From the NCBI RefSeq assembly GCF_000002235.5, contig NW_022145603.1, forward strand, positions 32,542,445-32,606,444: 64,000 nt of DNA. Reading direction: 5' to 3'. This DNA is from Strongylocentrotus purpuratus (lineage: Eukaryota; Echinodermata; Echinoidea; Camarodonta; Strongylocentrotidae). The position numbers and the translations under genes were made by a program. Under the pieces are notes generated by a model. It was given only the letters and a program-made list of their open reading frames with translations, was not told the DNA's origin and did no database searches. Shown here piece by piece: positions 1 to 11,700 of this stretch (its first letter is position 1; every line of letters starts with the position of its first letter).

Positions 1-715
1 GGCTTGTATTAATTTAGTAATTTTAACTCAAAATCAGAAATTATACGTATTACTCAAACAATTTATGTTGATTATTCTTATCTTTTTAAAGTAAGGACCG
101 ATACAGTGCGTAATAGAAATATTTACATAATTTATGAATATTCATTAAGACCAAATTAAACTCTTTTTAAAATAAAACAATTCTTTTTTGTGGTTGAATG
201 AAAATCTAAGGACTTTAAAACATTTACTAATTCATTTAACATGGCTAAGCAAAGACAAGACAATTTTTAATTGTTACCCAGTTCAAAACAAATCAAAACT
301 TGATATTTCAGGAAATTGTCAACCAATTTTACTTTTAAGATGCTACGATCAAGTATATATAAAATTTTGAGCCTTTCAATATGTGTCGAATTGAAGCGTA
401 TGTAATAGTTTGTGATGGTGGTAGATATATATACGGTGTGAATGATTAGTGGATGTTACTTGTTAGATTAGATGGGTACCAAATCGTGCAATATGTAATC
501 CTATCGTAGCTTTTTTTTAATTATCTAAAATGATTACAATACTTAAATTATTTACGTTAATGTAACTCGATTTAACTGAGTAAAAATTTATTCAGCAAAA
601 TAAGTAAATTCTATTTAAGATGCCGTAGGTAATATTTACTTAAAAAAAATAAGGCAATTCTTTTCCTCAATTTTATTGAGTTATTTCGACTATTATTTTT
701 TTACAGTGTATGGAG

Positions 716-995
716 AGGGGGGGGGGGGGGTTGTTCAGCCGTTTCGGTCCTCCCCTCTATTCTCTTAAGGTACTTTATTCAATTTTCGGAATTATGGACC
801 CTATTTCATTTTCGGAATTATAAACCCTATTTCATTTTCGGAATTATGAACCTTTTTTCATTTTCGGTATTACGAACCTTCGGAATTATGAACCCTTGAT
901 CATTTTCGGAATTATGAACCATTTTTCATTTTCGGAAATAGGAACCTTCGGAATTACGAACCTTCGGAAATACGAACCGGCTTCGGAAAAACGAC
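716..995. repeat. G run and 26-bp-class minisatellite
   Basis: A run of about 15 G is followed by a degenerate tandem array. Its units read roughly TTTTCGGAATTATGAACC, sometimes shortened to a core of CTTCGGAATTACGAACC. About ten units run from 772 to 995. There is no coding potential. Confidence 0.8.
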
Positions 996-1084
996 ATTTA
1001 ACCGAAAATATAATTCATATAAAAGATCCTCAGAAGTCCATAACATGAGCAAAGAAATCAACAGTAATGATTTGCCCAATCAAT

Positions 1085-1362
1085 ATATATATATAATAAT
1101 AATAATAATAATAGCCTAATAGTCCACTCCAAATTTTATTAAACCGAAACGGAAATTCTTTTTGCCCAATTGATCGTGAGCCCGGCAGCCACTGAGCAGC
1201 GCCAGATCGACGTTGCTCTATCCCCTTATTGTTGAACGCCAAACAAGGTAGCAACAACTCCCATCTTTTAACGTCTTTTGGTATGACGCGGCCGGGGTTC
1301 GAACCCACGACCTCCCGGTTGTGAGGCGGACGCTCTACTGACTGAGCCAACACTCCGGTGTT
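1085..1362 (-). mobile_element. tRNA-derived SINE (family 1)
   Basis: On the minus strand the head carries a pol III A-box-like TGGCTCAGTCAGTAGAGC and a B box GGTTCGAACCC, followed by a body and a TTA-repeat tail at 1095-1112. The same head recurs at 5378-5622. The body runs on past the tRNA-like part and the tail is a simple repeat, so this is a SINE and not a tRNA gene. Confidence 0.8.
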
Positions 1363-1745
1363 CTAATCCCTGAAGGAGTTCTTGAAGGTATTTTGGGTAT
1401 ACTTTATTCGTCCTACACATTCAGGTATTTGAGGGGGATAGTACTTCAGGTTATGATAACTGAAGGTCATTTCATATAGGATTGTGATGAAAAGTTTTTT
1501 TGTTTTTTTTAATAAACCATTTTTTGTACTTTTGTAAAGGTTTGTGATTCGAAATATTACTTTTTTTTAATTTGACAATTAACAAATTCCAATGTTTTTT
1601 GTCATTCATTAACCCACAGCTTTGCGTTGACTCTTTATGAACTTCTGACAGGTATTCACCCATACCCTGGTGAGTTTTTGATAGTAAGCAAATATTAACC
1701 GACTACGAGGGTAATGGTATACAAATATTGATTGCTTATGAGGAT

Positions 1746-1875
1746 GATGGTGGGAATTATCACTCCCAAGGTGGTGTTCATATCGGCCCTTCTATCACCT
1801 CCGAGGCGGAGCCGTAGGGTGATAGAAGGGCCGGTATGAACATAACCGAGGGAGTGATAATTTCCTTCACCATCC
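1746..1875. repeat. long perfect-looking hairpin
   Basis: Two arms of about 55 bp are near-perfect reverse complements around a loop of about 18 bp near 1798-1816. The left arm contains GGGAATTATCACTCCC and CCCTTCTATCACC; the right arm contains GGTGATAGAAGGG and GGGAGTGATAATTTCC. It resembles the core of a short foldback or MITE element. No transposase is nearby. Confidence 0.8.
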
Positions 1876-2345
1876 GATAACAGAGCAGTCCATATATTTT
1901 TTTGTATATACCTCATCCTTTTAATTGATTCATGAATAGGTCTAGGAAATAATGTCAGGAGTCTATAATGCTCATCACAGTAATATATTTACAGTCTTTT
2001 GAAGCTCAAAACAGTTTAAAATATCCAACGCGAAAAGAAATCCAACATACGGAAATCCAATCTATACATATTAACAGGTACCGCAGTAAAGTAATGCAGT
2101 TAATGCGGCCGAGCGTAAATTGCATGGCTTGAGCGCGCATTTGAAATATTGTACGCTGTGTGTGTGCAAAGGTCGCGGAGGGGTTAGGAGTTCTATCACA
2201 GAGTTTGATAGTACTATCAAACCCTCTGAAGCAATGATAGATCGAAATGCTCCTTGTCATGTGATACAGTTTTGACCAATCAGTGAATGACAATCTATGT
2301 ATGAGGTATATAATATACAAATATACACTGTCTTGAGAGGTTTTG

Positions 2346-2449
2346 GTTAAAACTATGCGCAAGAGGTGACTCCAATATACTATTTGCTGAGGGGCGCAGC
2401 CCCGAAGCAAATGGTACTTTTGGAGTCACGGAGGCTCATAGTTTAACCA
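2346..2449. repeat. second nested hairpin
   Basis: An inner hairpin at 2366-2429 pairs GTGACTCCAA with TTGGAGTCAC and has a GC-rich tip, GGGGCGCAGCCCC. It lies inside an outer pairing of TTAAAACTATG (2346-2357) with CATAGTTTAA (2437-2447). Its style matches the 1.75-kb hairpin, and both may belong to one foldback-type repeat. Confidence 0.7.
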
Positions 2450-2865
2450 GTACCTCGAATAAAAGGCGTGATATATCTATTTTATATCCTGCATTAAACA
2501 TTTAATTAAAAAAGATTAAAAATATATTGTTTTCATTAAATTAAGATTTGATGAAGAAAACAAATTAATTCGGAAAATGAGTAGAAATTCAAATAGTACT
2601 TCAAATATTACTCTCATATAGTACTTTTTCAGAGCAACCTTAAAATAGTTGAAATATTTCTGGTCACGCGACGAGCTCTCAACCAATAAATATCAAAAAC
2701 CAATACATTTTCAAGCATGATAAAATACTTTCTATCATTGATCATGTGACCTCGTTTAGACCCATGAGATTGCAAAATCCTTAGTATGCGGGATATAACG
2801 TTACTTAGATTTAGATTTTTGTTTAAACCTGACTGATACAAAAGGGCATGTATGTTTGTAAGTAA

Positions 2866-3012
2866 GCGACCCGGAGACTGACGGCTTTAAACCCTCTCTA
2901 ATGAGGTTTAACGCCTTTACCAAAGAGCACTAGTCAAGTGAATCCACAAGGTTTATAACCTGGGTCCTTCCAGTTATGAGATAACTGCTCTACCACTAAG
3001 CCATCTCACATC
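2866..3012 (-). mobile_element. tRNA-derived SINE (family 2)
   Basis: The minus strand starts GATGGCTTAGTGGTAGAGC (A-box-like) with a decayed B box. Its body, read on plus, has TCTAATGAGGTTTAACGCC. Related copies lie at 21275-21420 (+) and 55610-55718 (-). It ends about 210 bp before the first recognised exon of gene A. Confidence 0.65.
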
Positions 3013-3224
3013 CTCAAATTTGTGTAAACCTTGTTTGTAACTAGATCATAATTCAGCTTATGAATAATAAATTACGTTATAAAAGGGCTATAGGCTCAAT
3101 TTGCTAATGCTCATTAATTTTGTTTGATTGCACTCACATTTGACTGTTTTACTCATTCATTTTTATTGATAATGCAATTAATTTCCCTCCATTATAACTT
3201 ATGATTTTTTTGTGTGTATATCAG

Positions 3225-4844
3225 ACAGAGGATTTTACGTGATGAGAGTCTTTAAATTAGATAACCAAACCCCCGATCAGGATCGTGTTCCAAAAAACAC
3301 TCCTGGAGCTCTGAAGAAAGTTATGACAGATTCATGGAGCTATGAAGCGAATGATCGTCCAGATTTCAGAGGTTTGTTCATACTTGATTGACCTTAAAGG
3401 CAGTGTATTTTACTGATACTCCTTCATATTTATGTGTACTACCATCTGCTGCTCATAATGTCCTGGTGCGTTGATAGCCATGTCCCACAATGCATCACCA
3501 ACTGCATGACGTGCATGTGATGATGCTTGGGTACATGACCGGAAATCGTTCTATGCGTACGCCATCACCGAAAGATTGCGCAATTGAAAATACGTAGTGG
3601 TAGCGATGTCAGTAAAATACCCTGCGTTTATATGATATATCACAGTCTTTATCTTAATATTATTTTAAAATTCGACATTGCCATGACTGGAGTAGGATAC
3701 AGTGATTTGTTGTTGTTATTGTCTAATGAAATGTATTATTATTTAACAATCTTAAGAGGAAATGCCATGAACAGAAGGGGATTTTCTAAATATTTGTTTT
3801 AAAGCAGTAAAGAAATCTGTCATTTCTTTTTAGAGGGAGGAATATTGACTGTGAGATAGTGGAAAAGTTGATATGACCATTTAAATCTTAGATAAGAACT
3901 TCTAAATCGATTGCCAACCTATAGATAGTTGTCTGAGGGTGATTCGGTTAACTCATCAAAGATGGTTGTTATCTGGGGGTAATTTATCTTGAGGATAATT
4001 GTTCTAGGAGGTAATTTTGCATGTTGTAAACATCCCAAGGGCCATCATACCCTGAGAAGTAAATTTCCAAGTTGTAAATGTCCAGAGACGTTTAAAAGGA
4101 TATCGGTTGTCCTATGGGTGTGTTTACCAGGGGTAGTTGTCCTGATCATACAAAATACTTCCATTACAGTTGAGCTTGAATTGCCCATTTGCTCTCAATT
4201 AAAGGGTATGGCGTAATATTAAACATGTCTCCTGATAAGGTCTTGATTAGGTCTAGACTACAATTTATGTGCTTTATTTCTAACCATTCACACATTTGTT
4301 GTTCTTGTTTTGTTATCAGAAATTACAGATAGGGTAAATAAGCTTGATACTGAACCAACTCATAAATCACTTGGAGTCTATTTAGGAGAGGTAAGTCTAT
4401 TTGTTATTTTGTCCCTTTTTTCTTGTACTTTAGGCGAAGCAAAGTTAGTTTTTACTATTTATTGGAGGTCAATCTAAGAATATCAAGTAATCATTATCTG
4501 ATGTAATGTTTTACAATTAATACTGAATACATATAAATCTGTGTGAATAACAAAATGCAAATCTGCATATTATTTCCACTGAACATCAAATATAATTTGT
4601 TTTGCATAGGCCTGTTGACGAACTGTTCCATCTTAATTTTGATTTGCTTTATCTCCGTGTGCATTTGTAGGATTTGAAATATTATGTCATCCAGTGGCTT
4701 TTGCAAATACAAAAAAATGTTTTCCTTCCAAAATCTGTATCACACGTTGTTTTTTACATTTTCGAGATGTAGCTACAGTGTTCTTATTTTATAAGATAGC
4801 TTTTATTTTGTCTCAAAATTTCAATTATACAGCGGAGGTCTTAG
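3225..4844 (+). CDS. Gene A: C-terminal exons of a RIPK-like kinase-family protein, truncated before the Death domain
   Basis: Three exons are seen: 3225-3371, 4320-4390 and 4833-4844 (stop TAG at 4842). Phases are 1, 1 and 0, with donors GTTTGT and GTAAGT. The first encodes the end of a kinase C-lobe: NTPGALKKVM, then SWSYEANDRPDF, the subdomain XI pattern (W, then RP). It is exactly 147 bp with the same phases as exon 10 of gene B. The second encodes EITDRVNKLDTEPTHKSLG, nearly identical to gene C. The last reads only RRS before a stop, whereas gene C continues for about 160 more residues. The two exons encoding gene C's linker and Death domain are absent, but sequence like gene C's stop and 3' UTR is recognisable near 5245-5380, so an internal deletion is likely. 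Upstream exons are not seen in 1-3224 and must lie outside the window or in a long intron. It may be a truncated active gene or a pseudogene. Confidence 0.75.
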
Positions 4845-5377
4845 AAGAAGAAGGATGGAAGACTTAACCGTGTATGACCACACCCCTGTCGAGCAGAGTA
4901 ACATCAATACAGCAATACCTATCAGTCACTAAAACAGTGACACAAAATCAGATGGAAGTTCAAGAAAGTCAGCCTCTCTCTCTCTCTCTCTTTCTATCTG
5001 TCTCCCTTTTACTTTGCGTTACACAACGCAATGGTCGTCATGGTGTAGTTCAGTGGGATGATGATGAACAGCATTTGTATGGCGCCATATATCTGTTTCA
5101 AAAAACATCCAAAGGTGCAAGCTCCTCCAATAAAATGAGCATTTAAATGTCAAAAGGAAGAGTGAACAAGCACACAGAAGGGAATTGAATGTACGGTTCT
5201 AATAATATTGAAAAAAAAAAATTTGTTGATTTTTTTTCTTCTTTTGCCTAAAAGTAAAATCAATAATTGACTGCTTTATTTCATTTAATTATGAATTAAC
5301 TTGTCAAAGTTGTTACACGATCGCAACTACTAGCAATCATGTTCAGATCGCGTAGTACGTCATTTTAATGTTCGCGT

Positions 5378-5622
5378 ATAATAATAATAATAACTTTTAT
5401 TTACCCAGGGTAGCCACTTCAGTTATGAAACTGTTCTTCCAGCGGGCCCTGCATAACATAATATGTTATTACTACCCTTCTCCGATGTAATATGCTGAGC
5501 GCCTAGCTAGAAGGCAGAAGGTCCCATTGTTATAAGTCTTTGGTATGACTCGGCCGGGGTTCGAACCCACGACCTCCCGTTCATGAGGCGGGCGCTCTAA
5601 CGACTGAGCCACCATGCCATGT
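5378..5622 (-). mobile_element. tRNA-derived SINE (family 1)
   Basis: The minus-strand head is GGCATGGTGGCTCAGTCG with B box GGTTCGAACCC. The tail is a TTA-repeat (5378-5392). It is the same family as 1085-1362. It is inserted in the gene A 3' flank; the equivalent site near 61.6 kb beside gene C lacks it. Confidence 0.8.
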
Positions 5623-6510
5623 ATTTCTAGAGGTGATGAACGATGATATTGAAATTCTCTGAAGTTGGCGGTCTGCTGCTTTCAGAGATACTGTTGGTTG
5701 TAAAATTATAATTTCACATAGTCTATGTGTTTTTTTCTTTTTGTGTTTAGAATTAATTTGTTTATATCTGAAAACACTTTTTTAATGTAATATTCGATTA
5801 CTTTGCATTACATTATTGAACGCATATACTTTTTTAAACAAACAAATCAAGAAATTGATTTGTCAAAAGTAGTTGTGATCTTGTTTTTGTCTAGTATACA
5901 GACATTATCTCATATTCATTATTGATTGCCATTGTTATATACATGTATCTTATAAACGTTATGTATGCGAATTCTGGATATTAATTTGCTTTAACGTCAT
6001 ACCTCCCTAATCTGTACATACCATTCCCCTTCAGAATACATATGTGTATTACTATGGTGTGAAAATAGAGGAATATTTTCTTTGTTTTAAGTATCGTTCA
6101 CAATATATTGTACATGTAATTTTCTTGTGACTGAATTGTACATAGAAAATATTGATTTGTGAAAGGGGTGATAATATGTAATAAGAATGTATACTTAATT
6201 TTAAAAGGAGTGTTCTAAGTTTGCGTCTTTTTTTTTACTATCTACATCGTATAAACACGCCTAGTGAGCATTGCGGAAGATTTACAACTGTCAATAGGGG
6301 CCTACTTAACAACGTTTACATGTAGACATATTTAGAAATCCAAATGTATTTGCCTGTGAAAGCAAATGGTCAATACAGTGCCTTATTAACACAGTATTGT
6401 TAATGTCTTATCTTGTAACTGAATTGTACGTAGACCATGTAGGCTGTTCTAAAATGGTGTAGAAAGAAGATAATTACGTTAACTTAGTTGTAGTCACATT
6501 ATTATTTAGT

Positions 6511-7055
6511 TTTAAAGGGAACCAAAACCTTCATACTAAGTTACTTTTAATGTAAAGTTAAAGATATTTGAATAAAATCAGTGAAAATGTTAACAAAATC
6601 GGGCAAGGAATCAAAAAGTTAGAGCTTTTTGAAATGACTAATCATTAGAGGGCGATATTCAATTTCATGGCATCATCTGTGGACAACTCTCCATGCCTTT
6701 TGTACATCAAATTTCATGTGTTTCCTTCTTTCTTATGATTGAGATAATGTACTCCCCTGAAAGCAAGATGAATGCAAAATGATATTCTACTTCACATGTA
6801 ATGAAGTCGGGTCAAGAAGACAAATAAATACGAAGAAAACGAAAGAATTGTGAAATTTGATGTACAAAATGCATGGAGAGTTGTCCACAAATGATGTCAT
6901 CAAATTGAATATCGCCCTCTAGTGACTAGTCATTTAAAAAGTTCTTACTTCCTTATTCCTTGCCCGATTTTGTTAACATTTTCACTGATTTTATTTAAAT
7001 ATTTTAAACTTTACAATAAAAGTAACTTAGTATGTAGGTTTTGGTTCCCTTTAAA
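6511..7055. mobile_element. Foldback/MITE element, copy 1 (long terminal inverted repeats)
   Basis: The element opens with TTTAAAGGGAACCAAAACC and closes with its reverse complement. The two halves pair over roughly 200 bp or more, including AGAGGGCGATATTCAAT and its complement. TTATTATTT occurs within 3 bp of both ends (6499-6507 and 7058-7066), a possible 9-bp target duplication, though low in complexity. No transposase is encoded, so it is non-autonomous. Confidence 0.8.
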
Positions 7056-7740
7056 GGTTATTATTTTAGATTTAATTTTGTTTTCTTGACACTTTCACTT
7101 CAGTTGTTGATATTGTATGAAGCTTTTACATGTATAGGCATATATTTTTACAGATTATTTTTATGACAAACCGGTGATGAGTTTATCCCGTATTTATAAT
7201 ACATACTTATATTATGTCATTTTTCGAAAACATATCTAATTACAGTTGCTATAGATTTTCATGCATCAATATATAACAAACAAAGTTCCATATGTATATC
7301 GTCTGTCACATCGAGGGAATGTACATTCAAATCTATAGATAACACGACCGCAACCTTCTTTAGAAAATTCAACTCAAAGGCAATTTGAAAACCCTATTTT
7401 ATGTCCCATGGAAATCATGTTGAGCTTACTTAATACGTCATTGCCATGTTCACACATTTCAATAGGTGACGCACAAGGCTATTGAAACTGCCGTATTACT
7501 TAAGTAGTTGCTATCGTATCAAATATTGATGCATCTCACAACATATTTATTGATTTAGTCAGTTATGCACAAGTTGCAGTCTGTCATCTTTTCTTTATTT
7601 GTACACATTGATCAACAGAATCACATGGACAGCTGAACAGTAGCAAGTCTCTTTTAATGAAATAAATGCTCAACCCGAGATATATTAGAATGGTCTTCAT
7701 TCCAATTGAATGAACTCATATAATAATAATGAAAGTATCT

Positions 7741-8184
7741 TGGGCAAGGAATAAGGAAGTTTATAAAGCTTTTTAAAATGACTAGTCACTAGAGGGCGAT
7801 ATTCAATCTGATGACATCATTTGTGGACAACTCTCCATGCCTTTTGTACATCAAATTTCATGTTTTTACTTCTTTCTTGTGATTGAGATAAGCTACTCTC
7901 TTGAAAGCAAGGTATATAATGCAAAAGGATATTCAACTTCACATGTAATGAAGTCGGATCAAGAACACAAATAAATACGAAGAAAACGAAATAATTGTGA
8001 AATTTGATGTACAAAAGGCATGGAGAGTTGTCCACAAAATGATGTCATCAAATTGAATATCGCCCTCTAGTGACTAGTCACTTCAAAAAGATTTATTTTG
8101 TTCAAATCTTCACAGATTTTATTCAACTATCTTTAACTTTACAATAAAAGTAAATTAGTATGAAGGTTTTGGTTTCCTTTAAAT
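7741..8184. mobile_element. Foldback/MITE element, copy 2 (left end missing)
   Basis: Closely similar to 6511-7055, but the first 90 or so bases of the left arm are missing. The right end again reads GGTTTTGGTTTCC then TTTAAA. Frames open here by chance only. Confidence 0.8.
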
Positions 8185-8789
8185 ACGATTGAAACAAGTA
8201 TCTATATATTTATACTTATCAGTCTGGTGCTATTAGATTGTGGGTTAGTTCTCTTTCTATACTTAGGGATTTTAAGGTGTAAATTCTTATTCGTATCCAA
8301 TTCAAAATGCTGTTACATCTTAATGTAAGGATTCCTAAAAGCGTACATTATTAAAAAGATAATTTCATGGAAGTCAAAATATGCTGCGAAAATAGATTAT
8401 CATTTTTTAAAGACAATTATTATCTTGTAAATAAATGATATAGATCGTTCTAAAATGATATGAGTTTAATCCAACAAAATAACGCTGGTATATCCCATTT
8501 CCTGAGAGGTGCCTTTCTTCCTAAAATAAAAGTTAATGATTGGAACTGAAATCCATCGACTCATCTTTTCTGTTATAATCACCCATGGTCTTGTGTGGTT
8601 GATGTACGAGGGAGACTAGAGCCTCGTACAAAATTAGAGAACAAACATTGAAAAAGACTGAGTGTTTAATGTATTTACGAAAGCAGTTAGACAATTTCTG
8701 TAAGAGTTATCCTGAAGCCTACATAATTGATAACATAATGTCATGGAAGTCAATGTTTGATTATGGTGTGGAAACAAATGATAATTTGT

Positions 8790-11700
8790 CGTTTTATTAA
8801 AGTCATGCTTGCAGGTAATCAGAACATTTTCAGTTGTTTGCCCTAAAATCTCGTTCAAATGGATTTGTACATGCCATGTTCAATACATTGGTGCTCAGTA
8901 AAGCGTGCTATGAATGGCTGTGATAAATATATCATTTGTAAGCACCCCGGCCCCTAGATACTTCACTGATGTCTTTCTAGTGTTCATGCAGAACGATGAC
9001 AATATTTTTGTTCAAATGCTTTTCAATTCGTCCACAAAAGCTCTCCTAGGTTAAAGTTCAGACCACAAACCGGACAATTGACTTTATTTCTTTCGATTTT
9101 GTTCTTCTCTTCCATCAATAAATAGTAGTGTCTGAATTGATTACACTAGGTATTACTTCAGCGGAGCAATAAACTCCCACATTTAGGAAATTTACAAAGA
9201 GAAAGCAAATTTGATCTCACTGTGGGGGTCACAAGGTTTATAATTTTCATGTCAATCTGACATATTAAGTGTCGTCATTAAATTAATGTTAAGCGCAAGA
9301 GGGCATCCTTATTGTATGTTCTATGAATATAAATCCAACCTCCATAGTAAAGAACTTTCAGAGAAAGTAGAAAAATCAGGGAAGCAGACTAGTACAAATT
9401 GGAATAAAATCGGACAAAAACTAACAAAGATATGACTTTTGGAAAGTTGTAATCAGTATACGTATCTGAGCTTCAAATTGTCTGAAATGGTAATGTCTCT
9501 GCTATGCAGTGCCAGACATTATTCTCATTTATTTCTCAACACATAATTACTGAAATTTAAATTCATCTCTCAAAATGTATGACTCGGGATGGTCTTTTCC
9601 CTTAAAAAGGACCTATCATAATATACGATCTATAAGAGGACTATATCTTGAGTAGAGACCCAAGGGAGACGACAATTAGAACAAAAAAGAAATTAATGAT
9701 ATTTTTGTACACGACTAACGGGAGCATTGTTAATCCACTGACAACATTGCCAATTTGAGATTTGCATAGCTACACTGATCTTATTTTTCAAACATTCAAA
9801 CTCTCCTATTATTAAGCTGATTGATTCTAACTTCCGCCATTCTATTTTTCTTATTTTGTTTCGCTTTCATACAAATGGACTAGTTACAAAGATAGGAATG
9901 CCCTAATTAACCGTATGCATATGACCATCCGAGAGGAAAAATTATATTCCGATAGAATGCCTTGCTCTTCTGGAAAAGTTCCATTTTTGAAAGATGCAGA
10001 AATCTTTATTCATTACAATGAATTCAATCATTATCTAAAGAAACGTATGAAAACAATCACTTATTGGGTTTTATAGTTTTCATGTTATTAAGGTATTACT
10101 TGCATGTGATTTTAACATTTGCGCGGCTTTTTACTCCAAAATCTGGCTCAAATGGATTTGTACTTGCCTTGTTCAATACAATGGTGCTTAGTAAAGCGTG
10201 CTATGGAATGCTGTGATGAATATATAACTATATAGCCCCCGGCCCCTTGATACGTCACTGATGTCTTTCTAGTGTTCATGCATAACGATGAAAATATTTT
10301 TCTTTTCATGCTTTTCAATTCGTCCACAAAGGCTCTCCTAGGTTAAAGTTCAGACCACAAGCCAGACAATTGACTTTATTTCATTCGATTTTTTTTTTCT
10401 TCTCTTCCATCAATAGCAAGTAGTGTCTAACTTGATTACACTAGGTATTACTTCAGCGAAGCAGTAAACTTCCACATTTGGGCAATTTACAAAGAGAAAG
10501 CAAATTTAATCTCACTGTGGGGGTCACAAGGTTTATAATTTTAATGTCAATCTGACATATTTAGTGTTGTCATTAAATTAATTTTAAGCGCAAGAGGGCA
10601 TCCTTACTGCATTGTCTTTGAACATAAATCCAACCTTCAAAGTAAAGAACTTTCAGAGAAAGTAGAAAAATCAGGGAAGCAGACTAGTAAAAATTGGAAT
10701 AAAATCGGACAAAAACTAACAAAGATTTGACTTTTGGAAAGTTGTAATCAGTATACGTATCTGAGCTTCAAATTGTCTGAAATGGTAATGTCTCTGTTAT
10801 GCAGTGCCAGACAATATTCTCATTTATTCAAAAACACAACATTACTGAAATACAAATTCATCTCTCTAAATGTATGACTCGGGATGGTCTTTTCCCTTAA
10901 AAAGGACCTATCTTAATATACGATCTATAAGAGGCCTATATCTTGAGCAAAGACCCAAGGGAGACGACAATTAGAACAAAAGAGAAATGAATGATATTTG
11001 TGTACACGACTAACGGGAGTATTGTTAATCCACTGACAACATTGCCAATTTGAGATTTGCATAGCTACACTGATCTTATTTTTCAAACATTCAAACTCTC
11101 CTACTATTAAGCTGATTGATTCTCACTGTCGCCATTCTGTTTTTCTTATTTTGTTTCGCTTACATACAAATGGACTAGTTACAAAGATAGGAATGCCCTA
11201 ATTAACCGTATGCATATGACCATCCGAGAGGAAAAATTATATTCCGATAGAATGCCTTGCTCTTCTGGAAAAGTTCCATTTTTGAAAGATGCAGAAATCT
11301 TTATTCATTACAATGAATTCAATCATTATCTAAAGAAACGTATGAAAACAATCACTTATTGGGTTTTATAGTTTTCATTTTATTAAGGTATTACTTGCAT
11401 GTGATTTTAACATTTGCGCGGCTTTTTACTCCAAAATCTGGCTCAAATGGATATGTACTTGCCTTGTTCAATACAATGGTGCTTAGTAAAGCGTGCTATG
11501 GAATGCTGTGATGAATATATAACTATATAGCCCCCGGCCCCTTGATACGTCACTGATGTCTTTCTAGTGTTCATGCATAACGATGAAAATATTTTTCTTT
11601 TCATGCTTTTCAATTCGTCCACAAAGGCTCTCCTAGGTTAAAGTTCAGACCACAAGCCAGACAATTGACTTTATTTTATTCGATTTTTTTTTCTTCTCTT

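Larger units (their letters stand above)
4770..7660 (+). repeat. Left arm of an inverted segmental duplication (gene A 3' flank)
   Basis: This stretch is the reverse complement, with divergence, of sequence downstream of gene C and of further copies. The block 5900-6130 matches about 52190-52400 and 61080-61330. The block 6180-6460 matches 51450-51650 and 60830-61050. The block 7150-7500 matches 38390-38650, 46740-47200 and 58250-58560. The block 7560-7660 matches 38220-38300 and 41930-42000. A SINE (5378-5622) and a foldback element (6511-7055) are insertions specific to this arm. No coding sequence is seen after the gene A stop. Confidence 0.8.

Noticed and set aside
1280-1362. tRNA gene candidates (also at 5560, 14838, 28697, 55640, 55960)
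   Set aside because: A and B boxes are present, but the tRNA folds are incomplete and each runs into a SINE body and simple-repeat tail.
4874-5146. 90-codon frame after the gene A stop
   Set aside because: It is partly the out-of-frame remnant of the gene C linker exon and partly a CT repeat; no homologous frame exists in gene C.
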